DNA of 64,000 bases from Sipunculus nudus (Eukaryota; Annelida; Sipuncula; Golfingiida; Sipunculidae): NCBI GenBank assembly GCA_026874595.1, contig CM049321.1, positions 46,371,797 to 46,435,796 on the forward strand. Reading direction: 5' to 3'. The notes beneath the pieces are model-generated. The model saw only the letters and a list, made by a program, of their open reading frames with translations. It searched no databases and was not told where the DNA came from. Made by a program: the position numbers and the translations under genes. This document shows positions 21,271-34,700 of this stretch, in pieces; position 1 is the first letter of the stretch, and each line of letters starts with the position of its first letter.

Positions 21271-24200
21271 TACACTTCGAACAAATCAAAATTTCATGAC
21301 TTTTCATGACTTTATTTAGGACCTGCGACAAAAAAAATAATGACCTTTTCCTCGTCATATTGACACGTAATTCATACTTAGGGAACTGACACTGCAGATC
21401 ATCCTTGATCATTTAGATATGAAGAATATATCTGAAAGAATACATATATAGTTAATATATTTAAGAGTCATTATTGAAAAGCTGTGGACTTATTTTTATT
21501 TTCCTCTCATTTGTTAAAGAATATTTGCAAAGGCTTCATGTTTAGGATATTAAACCATTAAAATTAACACATGGAATGATCTAGTCAAACCAATCTGGTT
21601 TAACCGTTCAGTCTCGCAAGGTGTTTTTGTTTAAATTTAAGATTTAATTTTTTCATGAAAAACTTTAATATTGAGAATAAAATATAGCATTTAACAAGCT
21701 CTCAAAACTGTCAATCAAATTACTTTCAAACACAAAGATGCAACAACCAAAGAGTACAAACGGGTAGTATCAGAAGACAAGCACTGTTTTAATTGATCAT
21801 TTTTTACTTTTTACTTTGATATATTACTACTTTAAATTAATTAATTTAATGTTATGATTTAGTTTGATTTATGGCAGATTAAAGAAAGATCCTCATTAAG
21901 GTAATTAATATAAAGTTCTTAAATATATCCAGTGACACTGCTACTATGGGATGATCGTGAACGTGTCACTTTAAACTGAGTTCATGTCGGCATTTAATTC
22001 AACTATTATAACGCTTCTGATTACCAACGAAATAATTTGAATTATCATGTCCCTGGCTACATAATCATTGAATTTAATATGTTCTTAATTATTGTTTAAA
22101 AATACTGTAAAACTACACCTAAATAAGTGTTTGGCCTGTTCCTAAGCATTCAAGTCCTGTTATAATATTTCTCCCGCCATGAGGAACGGTTGCAACGGTG
22201 CGCATATTTACTCGCAGTGTACAAAATATGGCTTTGAAATAAGGCGCGTTGTAAGATTTGTTAAAAAAAATATGGGATATGGCAGTTAATTTTAACTTCC
22301 ACGCAAATTTCGGATAGTTAAATAATACATATATAGAAGCATGCAAAATTTTTTGTACCGGAAACACCATCCAAGTTACCGGGGAGTAATTAGGCGGGAA
22401 AACTTTGGCGTCCATGGTGGTGTTTACTCATTCCATTGAAGTAGACCGTGGCCTTTTTTCTGCAAACATCCGTCATTACAGTTTCTTCGCCAATCCCCCA
22501 TTTTTAAACCTTAAATATTTTAACTCTTGCTTTTTGCGATTGATTGATCCAGCCGGCTTGTGTATACATAACGTCCCGTCAGTTCTACTAACAGGAGTAC
22601 GGCCGAATAAGTGAATATAGGTGTAGTCATTAACAGTTTCCCGCCAAACCATATGGCATACACAGGCTAAGAAATATGTAACACGTACATGCATGAGGCC
22701 TCATTGGCATTTTGGACAAGACTTTCATTCAAGGATATATAATATTAATCCGTTTTTGTCAAGTTATGAACCTTAAGAGATATACGAGTGCTTTGGTGTG
22801 TAAACATTATAAATTCACAATACATGGGAGGGCAGGTATTTGGCATTAACACTAGGTAGCCTCCTGGAAAATGGGATCGTTGTGATCTCTTGCTGGATAA
22901 CAATATTGCCACCGTAATGACTTATATAGCAACATTCTATTATTTTTACATTTCCGAAAATGGCAGCCTGTTCTACTTGTCTTGCATTTTAAAATATGTT
23001 TTAAATTGCAATTTTAAATACACGACAGTTTTTCATCACTGAAAAAAATAAAAAAAATATATTTTTGTTTAATGGTAACGACAGTGACATACCTACCATT
23101 TTTATTCGTCTCATATACGTACCATTTTAAGCTTCTCTCCTGTGATGTCAAACCGCATTAGCACAAAACTCGCCATTCCCGTGATTGCCCCACTACAGAA
23201 AAGCTTATAATTTGTTTGGCTAGTATCCTACCAACAATATTCAATTCTTGAAATTGTGTATCTTGAAATCATGTTAAGGGGAATGAAGACTGCCCTGACA
23301 TATTTTTATGAAAGTATTCGTAAGAATGGCATGAAAGCAATGGGGTGGGGGTTACATGTAAAGGTAGTTTTGATGTACGCTAAATCTTTGATAAATATAA
23401 TATTGGTGATGCAAAATATTTTCAGACAGTAAGAAATTAGACCTGATGGTGGCGTAACCAATGACAATGCCTCCGGAGTTATATAGTTCTTTATTGTCAA
23501 ATCCCCACTTCTCAAATAATTTGACTCAAACGGACCAAAACTGAAAGTCTCATACGACCAAAACGACTAAAAAGACTCTTTTTAAATATTGATTGTAAAT
23601 AAAATAGAACAGTCTCATGAATATGAAACCAAAATACAAAGTACTGTAAAATACACACATGAACATTGTAGGCTTACAAACAAAATTACAAATAATGTTA
23701 CAGATTATAAAGAATATCATCAGGTTACTTACATTTTCAGTTGCATGTAATTACATAAATGTAATCTTCCATTTCATTTTTACATACCGTTATTTCGTTC
23801 TTACATCAATCTCAACCAACAAATTTACTTCATAATGTGAATCCTTGTAGAAATGCTAATAATTTAGGAAAAACTAGAAATACTGTAAACGTACCATTTT
23901 GGTTTCCTTTCAGCATCCCCAAATCTGTCTTACATGTGCTTCTTTGCCAGCTCGCTTCTGACCTAATGCCGGCACTGTTCTCTATACAGGGCTTTTTAAT
24001 ACTTTACATTGACAGCGTTTATGAAATAAGCTGACTTCTGGTAACCCAAGACATAGAGAGTAAGTTACACTGTTTATATAATTAGCTGGCTTCTGGTGCA
24101 CTATAAGACGTAGACAGCAAGTTACAAGACATCCCAGCCTGATGCATTTTATATGACGCAGTGTCCTGCTGTTCTGGAAACACACTTCAATTTACTCAGC

Positions 24201-24782
24201 ATTGATGCTGTACTAGAAATAGTACTGTCAGAACAAAAGTCTAACAGGCTCTGTAGTTTATAAATTCTTGCATAAATGCACAAATCATAACACTTGAAAT
24301 CACAAGATACAAACATGAATATATATAATTATAATAAACATGATACTGTTGATACATTTAAACACAATCCAGAAAATCAGTTAACAGTACTCTTTTGGCC
24401 GTTACAGTTGGGCTCCCTTGTAAAACAGCAAGGTCAGATAAACATAAGATTTACTTACTTGGTGAGATTATGTCGTGGCCACTTCCATTGAACTCCATAC
24501 AACTCTTCCAATATAGATTGATCTCTCATTTAACGTGCCAAGAGAAAAAATAATATGTTCAAGGCACTGTTAAGATAGTAAAAAGATATTGGCTATAAGG
24601 GTGCTTGGCAGAATATTTAGTTTCTGGTAGATCCCCGGGATGGAGCCGTTGGAAAAGTTTAATCATTAAAGAAAATCATTATACTAGAAAAGCAACGGAT
24701 TCGCACAGAATAAAAAACGACAGTTTTTGCACTTTAGTAGTATTCAAGAGGATCCATTTATTCCCTCCATAAAGTGGAAGAC
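21271..24782. other. Long intergenic stretch, no gene established
   Basis: No reading frame here is convincing. It contains a cluster of E2F-like sites (22171-22648, listed separately) and a diverged two-copy ~55-bp repeat at about 24029-24135 (AGCTGRCTTCTGGT...). The rest is AT-rich, single-copy-looking DNA. Confidence 0.5.
22171..22648. promoter_or_regulatory. Cluster of three E2F-like sites
   Basis: CTCCCGCCAT (22171), GGCGGGAAAA (22393) and TTTCCCGCCAAA (22637-22648) lie within 480 bases. The last matches the strong E2F consensus. No transcript or coding exon is identified next to them, so a promoter is only possible. Confidence 0.3.
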
Positions 24783-24875
24783 TACTCACCGATTTGTCGG
24801 GTCTCATGAGATGAGACTGCTCACCGATTTGTCGGGTCTCATGAGATGAGACTGCTCAACGATTTGTTTGGGAAA
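24783..24875. repeat. 35-bp tandem repeat, about 2.5 copies
   Basis: TCACCGATTTGTCGGG recurs at 24786 and 24821, and TCAACGATTT at 24856, an exact 35-bp period. Each unit contains the palindromic CTCATGAG. Confidence 0.85.
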
Positions 24876-25010
24876 ACTTTACCAGAGCAGTCAGAAGCAG
24901 TTCACACAAAAGAGCATTTTGTCAACAAGACTTGGGTGTAATCAATATGCTCATTCTATTTATCAACATTAATTGAAAACCAGCGCATGTATATTTTTTT
25001 AAATAAGGCT

Positions 25011-25110
25011 AAAAACATCATGGGTGACTTGTTTCTTCAAAGGTTAATTTATACTATCAAAAAAACATCATGGGTGACTTGTTTCTTCAAAGGTTAATTT
25101 ATACTATCAA
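25011..25110. repeat. Perfect 50-bp tandem duplication
   Basis: AAAAACATCATGGGTGACTT starts at 25011 and again at 25061, and the following 30 bases are the same in both copies, a recent slippage-type duplication. Confidence 0.9.
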
Positions 25111-27118
25111 GTACCATTCTTGTTACATCATCAACTGAGGGATCAATGTTTTAGCTAACTGACCATCAATAAGCTTTCACATAACAGGTATTTCGGTCAT
25201 GCGACAAAATGTGAATAGATCTGCTCCTAAATATGTGATTTATATAGTAAATATTAGCAAAGAGTCGAAACAGTGCTTTTCCGCCTGAGACAGGGCAACA
25301 AGTGCACGGAAAGGCATTTTTTTTCATTTTGTACCACTCCGTTGACTAGATGGTTTCCACATTAGTAGCAGGATAAGTAGTACCAAACATGACACAAAAT
25401 CGAAATATTTCAGAGGTTTTGTTACAACACCCAATATTTCTGATATTTTCTTGTAAAAATGCTCTATAATTTCTTATACTTGCTAGCATTTAATACCTCA
25501 TATCCTATATTGTCCCGCGTTTTTTTTTCACTGTACAATCGTGTCTATTGTAAACATTCAATTTGCAATTGTGCATGTAAGTTGGCAGAATCAGGTTTAC
25601 ATTGAACGAAGTGTGGCTGAAATAATGAAATGCTGGTAGAATACATCTTTAGTGGAAAGGCAATTTTTTCTGCGGAAAGGGAAAGGCAAATCTGTATTAT
25701 TGCATTTCCGTTGGAAAAGTGAAAATATCAAAGTATCACAACCCCTGTTGGCCCATAATGAAATAGACAGTACGTGTCAATCAACCGAGTCCCAAGTCCC
25801 GTATTTCACTTTTGCCTAACACATGAAGAAACAAAGTGTCTGTATCAAAATAAAGGTTCACAAACTGATTCATTGACCTGATATGGCCCAGACATGGGGT
25901 GTTTACTTGATATGTGCAATCGATTACGATTACGATTAATTTGAAAGTGAATGATTACAGCCACGATTATAAACCTTAATATAGTTAAAGGTAATGCAAG
26001 AATTGTAAAGAATAACCTCTAACCTATTCAAATGCATCACAGAAAAGAAAACTTACAGAGTACACAGATCCAATGGTTAGTCTCATCAAGATATGAGATA
26101 GATAAAATTGTCTGAAGAATAACTAGAAATTATTTATATCATTTCAAATGCTTATTGCACTTTATAAATTAAGTCTTGATTTTATGATTTCACAGGGTAG
26201 GTAAAAAAAATCAATTAGGGGCGGGTCCGGCTAAATGTTGGCATATGCAAGCAGGGCGGGCTTCATGATTAAAATGGGATATCTGCAAGCCAAAACATAG
26301 TTATAGTAACAGTGATTACCTTTACCAGAATATAATGCCCATGTCTGTTCATGTTCCTTCGATTATTAACCCATTTTCTGGTTAGAGTTTACTGTAAACA
26401 AAAGTTTTGAGCTCACAAAATCTTAACTTTCTAATTATTTTAGACAAATTCGTGTTTGCAGGCCCAACTGGACATGATGTTGTACAAATGTACCTGGCCA
26501 TAATGTTGTATGTTTAGACTGTTCAGTACTGAAGCTAATACTAGCTATACTTGTGACCAGTCTCACATATTACATAACATCGTACGGCACCAGTATGGAT
26601 ACCTGTGACCTAATATAAGCCACCACAGGGGCTGCATCTGGCTTTGTCACCAGCTGGATATAGCTTTACATAACCAACAAACCCCGAGGTGTTCTCCTCA
26701 TGGATCTGCCAAAGACCAATGGCTGATTAGAGCACTGCATGGGCAACAAAGAAGCCATGCTCTTTTGATATCTATTTCTGTGTACACCTGGATAAGTGCT
26801 GGACTCCCTCTGTAGTTCCATGGAGAGTCTAATTCTATCTCCATGAAATAACATACTCTTCCCCCTTTTCAGCTTATTAGCTTAGCATTACTTAACAGGA
26901 TTTTTCTGACCACTGACCATTTCTTTGTAAAGTATAAGGTGTGAAATGTTGTTAATGAATACTGTCCTCCTGCTAGAGCAGCTAGTTAGGCATACATACC
27001 TAAGAGAAATGGATCCCTTTATCCTCGAGTTTTGTTTTATATTTTGGTATAGATGCATGTACATGGAAGACTTAGGACCGTGTCTATTTATTTCCAATAA
27101 AATGTTAAATCTGACCAT

Positions 27119-27274
27119 TGTTACGAAGACAAATAAATGAGGGGAAAATCCTGGGCCGATCTAGGAGTCGAACCCAGGTTGGTGGCGCACAAGTCCAGCG
27201 TACCATTCGCTTCGCTAGCAAACAAGCTTCACTAGCGAGACAGTTCTGTCCGCTTTTATGTGCACCCCGTAACA
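27119..27274 (-). mobile_element. tRNA-derived SINE-like element, copy 1
   Basis: On the minus strand, TAGCGAAGCGAATGG (27217-27203) fits an RNA polymerase III A box, and GGTTCGACTCC (27174-27164) is a near-perfect B box, about 30 bases apart as in tRNAs. The T stem can form around the B box. The copy is bounded by TGTTACG and CGTAACA, which are inverted. A second copy follows at 27393. No intact tRNA can be folded, so this is a derived repeat. Confidence 0.65.
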
Positions 27275-27392
27275 CACCCCCTCTTAAGAGCGTTCTTCTA
27301 TAAGAACAAGACTAATTATCCCAGGAGTCACACTTTGTGAGCTTATTCCCCGGGCCACAAAGTTTACCGTCACGTTGGACAAGCCCCCATTT

Positions 27393-27520
27393 TGTTATGA
27401 AGAGAAATTGTTGAGGGGAAAATCCTGGGCCGATCCGGGAGTTGAACCCAGGTCGGTGGCGTACAAGTCCAGCTTCACTGGCAAGACAGTTTGGTCCGCT
27501 TTTATGTGCACCCCGTAACA
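27393..27520 (-). mobile_element. tRNA-derived SINE-like element, copy 2 (A box deleted)
   Basis: It is collinear with copy 1: TGAGGGGAAAATCCTGGGCC, a B-box-like GGTTCAACTCC, and the CCGCTTTTATGTGCACCCCG end. About 28 bases including the A box are missing, so it should not be transcribed from its own promoter. It has the same orientation as copy 1 and lies 118 bases away. Confidence 0.65.
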
Positions 27521-28072
27521 CCGTTTAAGGTTTGATGAGGTATGATATCTTGTTTTATGCATTTAAGCCATGAAAGTTACTGAACATAAATTAGTTTTTT
27601 TTGGGTCAAGATGTTGTACAAAGGTTTCCGTTAATGTTTATGTGGGGACAATTAATCACGACAAAGTATAAAGTCTTTGCTCATATACTGAGGTGATTTG
27701 CTCAGGAGCTAACTGGCAGGTGAATATTACCTGGCTTACTATAACTGCTCATTTTTTCAGTACCGATTACACAAGTAAGAATAGCTAAGAGCTATTGTAG
27801 TGAGCACTTCAACATGGTTTTTAACAAAGTTATGAAGACCATACTTAATATGACAGAAATTAAATTAAAAATGATTTTATTTATTCCTCTCTTATTTCAT
27901 CTCATAATGCTCACACAAACAATCCACAAAAGTAATCAATGTAATTATAAATATTTATCACGATTACGATTACATTGGGAGAATAACTGATAACGATTAC
28001 AATTACTTTTCTTTTAAAATAAATGTATTGGATTGTAATCGATTATCATTATTGATTACGATTACCCCATGA

Positions 28073-28528
28073 CCGATATGGCCAATGGTTTGTATGTTAA
28101 ACAGAATTTCCTTCGTTTTTAAATATTGATGATAGGCAGACATAAACCTTTGTGTAATGCAGTATCAGACAGAAATTAAAATAAGAGTAAAGAATGCTAC
28201 ATTCCCTTTTTTTATGAAAAGCAAGTTTAATTTAGTAGTATATACACATAACATTTAAATGGTTTCTCCTTGTAGAATTGTGTGACTAATGAGAGCAGAT
28301 GAGTGAAAGACACATGTGACACATTGTTCAATTTGAGTGGCTACTGCACAGTTTTAAATTCTGTTCCAGGTCAGCTGTGATAATTCGTTCAAACATTTGA
28401 CACAAAGTTCTCGTTTCAATTTTTTCACTCAAGTGGGAATATTATGTCTAATCAGAATAGAAGACAGGAAAAGCATTTGCGGTACTGTAAAATATGTTTC
28501 TTCCTAGGATGAATTACATTCAGCAGAG
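28073..28528. other. 3' flank of the large zinc-finger gene
   Basis: No gene seen. The minus-strand gene ends at 28529, but I see no clear AATAAA on that strand within the first ~450 bases. Confidence 0.5.
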
Positions 28529-31500
28529 TCAGTTAAGAGGATTGTTTGTAACATTTGGCACATTATCTACATTTGAGTTGTTTCCCTCCAGTGTGATTGT
28601 TTTTGTTGTTAAATAGAACAGTTGAGTGGTGGCATTATTTGCGACTTTGATAACATAGGAAGGGGTCCCTTTAGTATGTCTTTTATTGTGGCCTGCAATT
28701 TGAGATACATCAGAAAAACATTCGCCACATTTTGTGCATATGAAGGTCTTCTCTACAGCCCGGATTTTGTTGTGTTCACTCAGCTGTGATGACTGTGTGG
28801 AACACTTGAGACATTTTTTACATAGGAATGTTTTATCTACAATATGAATTGGACTGTGCTCAGTCAGTTGCGATGACTGTGAGAGACATATGCCACAGAC
28901 TACACATCCAAATAGTTTCTCTTCAAAATGAATTCGGTTTTGTTCAATCCATTGCGATGGCTGTTTGAACAATTTGCTTCGTTGCTCAGATTTGAATGAT
29001 TCCTCTCCAGGATGAATTTGATTGTGCTCAATCCGTTGCGATGGCTGTTTGAAATATTTGCTTCGTTGCTCAGATTTAAATGATTCCTCTTCAGGATGAA
29101 TTTGATTGTGCTCAGTCAGTTGTGATAACTGTGTGAAACACTTGAGACATTTTTCACATTGGAATCGTTTCTCTTCAATATGAGTTCGGGTGTGCTCAGT
29201 CAGTTGCGATGACTGTGCGAAACACATGCCACATTGTTCACATTGGAATGCTACAATATGAATTCGTCTGTGCTCAGTCAGTTGCGATAAATGTAAGAAA
29301 CACACGCCACAGTATTCACATTGGAATGGCTTCTCTACAATATGAATTTGGTTGTTTTCAATTAGTTTCGTTGCTTGTGTAAAAAAATTGCTTCGTTCTT
29401 CAAATTTAAATGTTTTCTCTTCCGTATGATATGAGTTGTGCTCAGTCAGTTCCGATGACTGTGTGAAACCTTTGAGACACTTTTTACATTGGAATGGTTT
29501 TTCTTCAGTATGAATTCGGTTGTGCTCTGTCAGTTGCGATGATAATGCGAAGCACATGCCACAATGTTCACATTGGAATGGTTTTTCTTCAATACGGATA
29601 CAGTTGTGTTCGATCAGTTGCAATGGCTGTGTGAAACAATTGTCACGTTGCTCACATCTGAATGGTTCCTCCCCAGTATGAATTTGGTTGTGCTGCGAAA
29701 ACTGTGTAAAACAACTGAAACGTTCGCACTTTAATGGTTTCTGTTCAGTATGAAATAGGTTGTGTTCAGTCAGTTGTGATGACTGTGAGAAACACTTGCC
29801 ACACTCCTCACATTGGAATGGTTTCTTTTCAAGATGAATTTGGTTGTGCTCAGTCAGTTGTGATGATTGTGCAAAACACATGCCACAATGTTCACATTGG
29901 AATGGTTTTTCTTCAATTTTGATATGGTTGTGCTTAATCAGTTGCAATGGCTGTGTGTAACAACTGTCACGTTGTTCACATCTGAATGGTTCCTCTCCAG
30001 TATGAATTTGGTTGTGCTGCGATAACTGTGTGAAAAAACTGAAACGTTCGCATTTTAATGGTTTCTGTTCAGTATGAAATAGGTTGTGTTCAGTCAGTTG
30101 CGATGACTGTGCGAAACACTTGCCACACTCTTCACACTGAAATGGCTTCTTTTCAAGATGAATTTTGGTGTGCTCTCTTAGATAGGATGATCTTGTGAAA
30201 CTTTTACCACATTTTTCACATTTAAATGGCTTCTCTCCAGTGTGAATTAGGTTGTGGGTTTTTAGATGCCATGATCGTTTAAAACACTTGCCACATTGTT
30301 CACACTTGAATCGTTTTTCTCCAGTATGAGACTTCTTGTGGTTTCCCAGAGAGGATGACTGGGTGAAACGTTTACCACACTGTTCACATTTATATGGTTT
30401 CTCTCCAGTATGAATTCTTTTATGAACTTTAAGAGCATATGAATCACAGAAACTTTTGTTACAATAATCACATGTTACCTTTTTTCCAGTATGGATCCAG
30501 TTGTGTCTCTTGAGTTCACAAGATTTGAGGAAACATTTGCCACATTGTTCACATTTGAATGGCTTTTCTCCTGTATGAATTCTTTTATGAACTTTAAGTT
30601 GATATGAATCACAGAAACTTTTTTCACAAAAATCACATGTGAACCCATTTTGTCGCGTATGGGTCCAGCTGTGTCTCATGAGGTTAGAGGAATTAGAGAA
30701 TGATTTGCCACATTGCTCACATTCGAATGGCTTGTCTCCAAGGTGAATTTTCTTGTGTTTTGTCAGAGTTGCCAACTGGGTGAAACATTTGCCACACTCT
30801 TCACATTTGAACGGTTTCTCCCCAGTATGAACTCTCATGTGTGTGGTCAGCGAATGCGACTGGGTGAAACTTTTGCCACACTGTTCACATCTGAATGGCT
30901 TCTCTCCAGTATGAATTCTTAAATGAACTTTAAGTTTATATGAATCACAGAAACTTTTGTCACAATGATCACACTGGAACTGTTTTTGCCCAGTATGAAT
31001 CCAATTGTGTCTCTTGAGTTTACAAGATTTGAGGAAACATTTGCCACATTGTTCACATTTGAATGGCTTATCTCGAAAGTTAATTTTCCTGTGGTTAGTC
31101 AGAGAGGCCAACTTCGTGAGACTTTTGTCAAACTTCCCACACTTGAAGGGTCGCTCGCCATTATGAATTTTCTTATATCTATTCAAATTAGATGATTGGG
31201 AGAAACCTTTGCCACCTTGTTTTAATTCTAAATGTTTCGGTCCAGTCGGTGTACTTTCACTTGACTCAATAGCATGTTTGTAACATTCAACTATTCCTAT
31301 ATTTTTATTTGTATGTCTTTCCAGGTGTTGATTCAATATTTTTTCATCAGAGAAATAATTTTCACAGACTTGACATCTGAAACCTGTATCAGTTGGGTGC
31401 ATGAGTTTTCCATCTAAAGGTTCAGGTTTAATAGGGCACACATCTGATTCTTCTTCTGACCTACTGGAAATCAAAATTTCCACATGTATTGTTATTTTTT

Positions 31501-31745
31501 CTCTTTTCTCCTTTTTAATCACTGCATCACACATGGTGTCGATACCTGTTATTGTGGAGGTATCAGGTTGGTTTTCTTCAGATTGGTATAATTCTTTCTC
31601 ATTAAATGTTGTGTTGCCTTCATCACCTTCCTTCTTATTCATCCCATGTTCCTGGCATGTTTCTTCTTTAATAAACACCTCTTCTTTAATAAACGCCTCC
31701 ATGTCTTGTGGTATCAGTTTGATTGGATCCATTTCACTGCAGCTG
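28529..31745 (-). CDS. Large C2H2 zinc-finger protein with many degenerate fingers (CDS 31732-28529)
   Basis: The last exon starts after a TTTTATGTAG acceptor (exon from 31745). The first ATG gives MDPIKLIPQDMEAFIKEE at 31732, for 1067 residues. The open frame extends upstream into the intron, so an earlier start is unlikely. The acidic N terminus has I-K-E-E/I-K-K-E motifs, as in the gene at 13890. About 31 finger units follow: roughly 20 are canonical C2H2 and about 11 have lost zinc ligands. The N-terminal half has TGEKP linkers; the C-terminal half has (E/V)EKPFQ-type linkers and repeated AQSSQLTEH helices. A four-finger block including degenerate units is duplicated with a 324-bp period (about 29.4-30.1 kb). 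It is predicted to be nuclear and DNA-binding; the target is unknown. The frame is intact despite the degenerate units, so the decay is at motif level. Confidence 0.92.
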
Positions 31746-34700
31746 CTACATAAAAGACCAAACAAAGTATGTAAGTGGACTGAAAAATTCTGTTTAGTAG
31801 ACACATTTGTTTCTATGCATGGGTTGACAACAAGTGACCTATGAGTTATGACGCTCGGCTTATTAATACGACATTACTTGCTAATGGAGGGCTAGGAAGG
31901 CGATTGCCAGATCATTGCTCTCACTTGGTGTAAAAACGCGGGGAACACATGGAAGCAAGAAATGTTTATCTGTGGAAATATCATCTATGTCACCCATCTC
32001 TCATTGATGTTGCTGCAGAAAGGGTTGTGAAAACCAGGTGGAAATAAGAGAGAAGCCTCTTTAAAGGACTGACCAATGTGTAATATCAGTAACAATCTGA
32101 GACACTTGCGAGGCCTTGAAAAACATGAGATAGGACCATCATTGTTCGAAACAAAGTTCTATATGAGGTGCATCAATTTGGCAAGTTTGGCGACTGTACG
32201 CTTATCTGTAGCCGACTGGCTGCACCAACATTATTTTAGAAAGATGAGCTCTATGACCTTGGAAAAATGCATCCCTGTCATCCATATTTGAACTTTTTAT
32301 TTTGTAAATGGCGTGAGTATGGCGATTATGGCTAAATTCTTTCCACGTTATGGTTTTAACAGTATTTCAGAATGATCACCTGTTCAACCTTGAAAATTGC
32401 ATCATAGTTATCCAGTTTCGACACTGACCTACTCTTTCTTATGGTTCTTCAATGTGATGACTCCCATTAGCCAGAGAGCCAATCAGATATTCATAGTAAG
32501 AATCTGCTCGCGTGACTTCATTCATAAAATTTTTGTAGGGAATGAGTGTGCGGATATCAGTCACGCTGTTCGGAAAAAGCTCAGGGTGTCCATGAAACTA
32601 ATTTTTCAACCAAAACCATATGGCTCTGTCATAAGTAAAATTGGGCTTATAAAGTATAATTTAATATTGATCCTGGCACTGACGAAGTCTAAGACATGAT
32701 CATAATCATAAGGTTAAATGTCCGATAAGATAAGATTACGTGATTTTATGTTAATTTAGTGCCAAGGTTCTCGGAGCGGATCCTGTCTGTTACCACTCGC
32801 TTGAGGTCGTTTCTATTCAGAATTGATTCTGAGTATGATTCTGCGCTAAGTGCAAGTCTGGCCCGGGTATAAGAGCGAAATTTTGACTTACGCAGTCAAA
32901 TAAAATAAGATATGTCTGTAATTGTGACACATAAGAATTATAAAAAGCTAATATTTTCATCGCTGATTGTTATTTAAATGTCCATAGACACTGAATAATA
33001 TTGTTCATTGATTTTATTGAGATAGGTAAAAAATATTAGTAACAATAACATTTATTTTTGGAAAAGTCAGTTCACGTCACTATCAACCGCCACATATAAA
33101 ATATCAACATGTTTACAAATTTGAAAGGATATTAAGTATGGTTATATATTATAGGTGTAATTAACAGGTAAAATAATGCAGTTTAAGGTCCAAACCAGGA
33201 GTAGGCTGAATAGTGCATGGAAGTCTTGCATACAACTAAATATCTCCGAATATGTTAAAAGAGGTTTGTTTTATTGATATTCATAAATTCACAATAAAAC
33301 TATTGACACTCATTGTTACATATGCTTTCTGCTTGTTACTGTTCACTGAATTAAAATACTTCACGGCAGGTCCTACAGAGATCTGACAGGACCGGCAATA
33401 AGTCTTCTGCAGCAGGACCCACTGTCCTGCTGAGGACTGGAAGTTTTCGCGAACTCTGAGGCTGCACCACCAATCTTCAGTAATTATTAAAAAAATATGA
33501 TCAATAAGTACACCTGTTTCCAGGACACTGGATGAAACCACAGGTGTATCTTTGACTATTAATTTAATTTGGCATTCTTAAAAATCCAGGGAAAATATGT
33601 GAAGAATATCAGACAAGGGACCCATGTTTCACGGTGCACAGTTGAAATTGACCTTAAAGGTAAAAATTTAAAATGATAACAAAAAGAGATTACACTTCGT
33701 GAGGTGACCATGTGTTTTCTAATTTTTAAACTGAAGCATGTAAGAAGTTGATAAACATAAACAATTACCACGATCATTGGTTGGCTCTTTGATAGGTAGT
33801 TTATATTTCAGCAGTTGATACATTTGTTCAGTAAGATCCTATTTTGCTATTATACCATATTTTTCAATTTTATAAATTTTCTAACATTAATGTACACAGT
33901 GCACAGATGCAATGACCCTTTGGGTGGGGGGGCCAGGGGAGTTTGGTGGGAGGTTGTGGTTCTTTTTATGATTTACAAAATATCTGCAGAAATATACAGA
34001 ATATGAAAATTAATTCAACAGTATTTACAGGAAGATTCACATTTATTCACATATATTAAAGTTCACATTTATTGAATATCTAACTAGGGACCCATTGGTC
34101 TCGACACTCAGCTAAATTTGATTGTAAGGATATTTATGAGCTTTTCTTAATGTGGCTCCAGTAACCTTGTGACCAAAAATTTGAGAAGTTACTATCCTTT
34201 AACGTACAGTATTTAGATTATCTTAACAATCTTTGAAAAATGTGATGTTGACCGCGGACAAGGAAACATCAGAATCTACAGATTTCTTCCACATAGGGCA
34301 GGTAAGTCATGTGTGAAACATGGAAAGTTTGGGATGGAAAGTTTGAGAAATATATATGCAAAATGGAAGGTTTGGGATGAAAAGCTTGGCTTAAAATGCA
34401 GCCGTAATCTTTTTAAATAAGTGAGTCATGTGACTTTGACCTTTGACCTAATGACCCAAAAATCGTAAAATTTCTTGCTTTAGTGGTGGCCCATTCATAA
34501 GTCAACACAAACTAAGCAGAAGTATGCAAATGTAAAGTTATCCAGATCTGTAACCATTTAGGGACCAAATCACACAACTAGTAAATAATATATACTGGTA
34601 CATGATGTCCTTTCTCCAAGAAACATTGCGTGATCTGCCGATATTTCATTCTAAAACCATTTGGTTACTGCCAAATAAATCAGCTTGCATCAGGTGTGAT

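Larger units (their letters stand above)
25916..28072. mobile_element. GATTAC-rich region, possible non-autonomous hAT-like element
   Basis: Clusters of GATTACGATTAC and ATCGATTAC lie at both edges (about 25918-25970 and 27930-28070). Such subterminal repeats are typical of hAT-type elements (recalled knowledge). I could not align true terminal inverted repeats or a target duplication, and there is no transposase frame inside. Two SINE-like copies sit within it. Boundaries are approximate. Confidence 0.35.

Noticed and set aside
24880-24960. THAP-like or coding sequence near ACTTTACCAGAGCAGTC
   Set aside because: No open frame of useful length and no consistent motif.
30713-31844. Plus-strand frames opposite the large zinc-finger gene
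   Set aside because: Antisense shadows with finger-period repetition and no own motif.
33281-33541. Minus-strand frame with CRSCQ motif
   Set aside because: Single short Cys pair, no splice context and no recognisable family.
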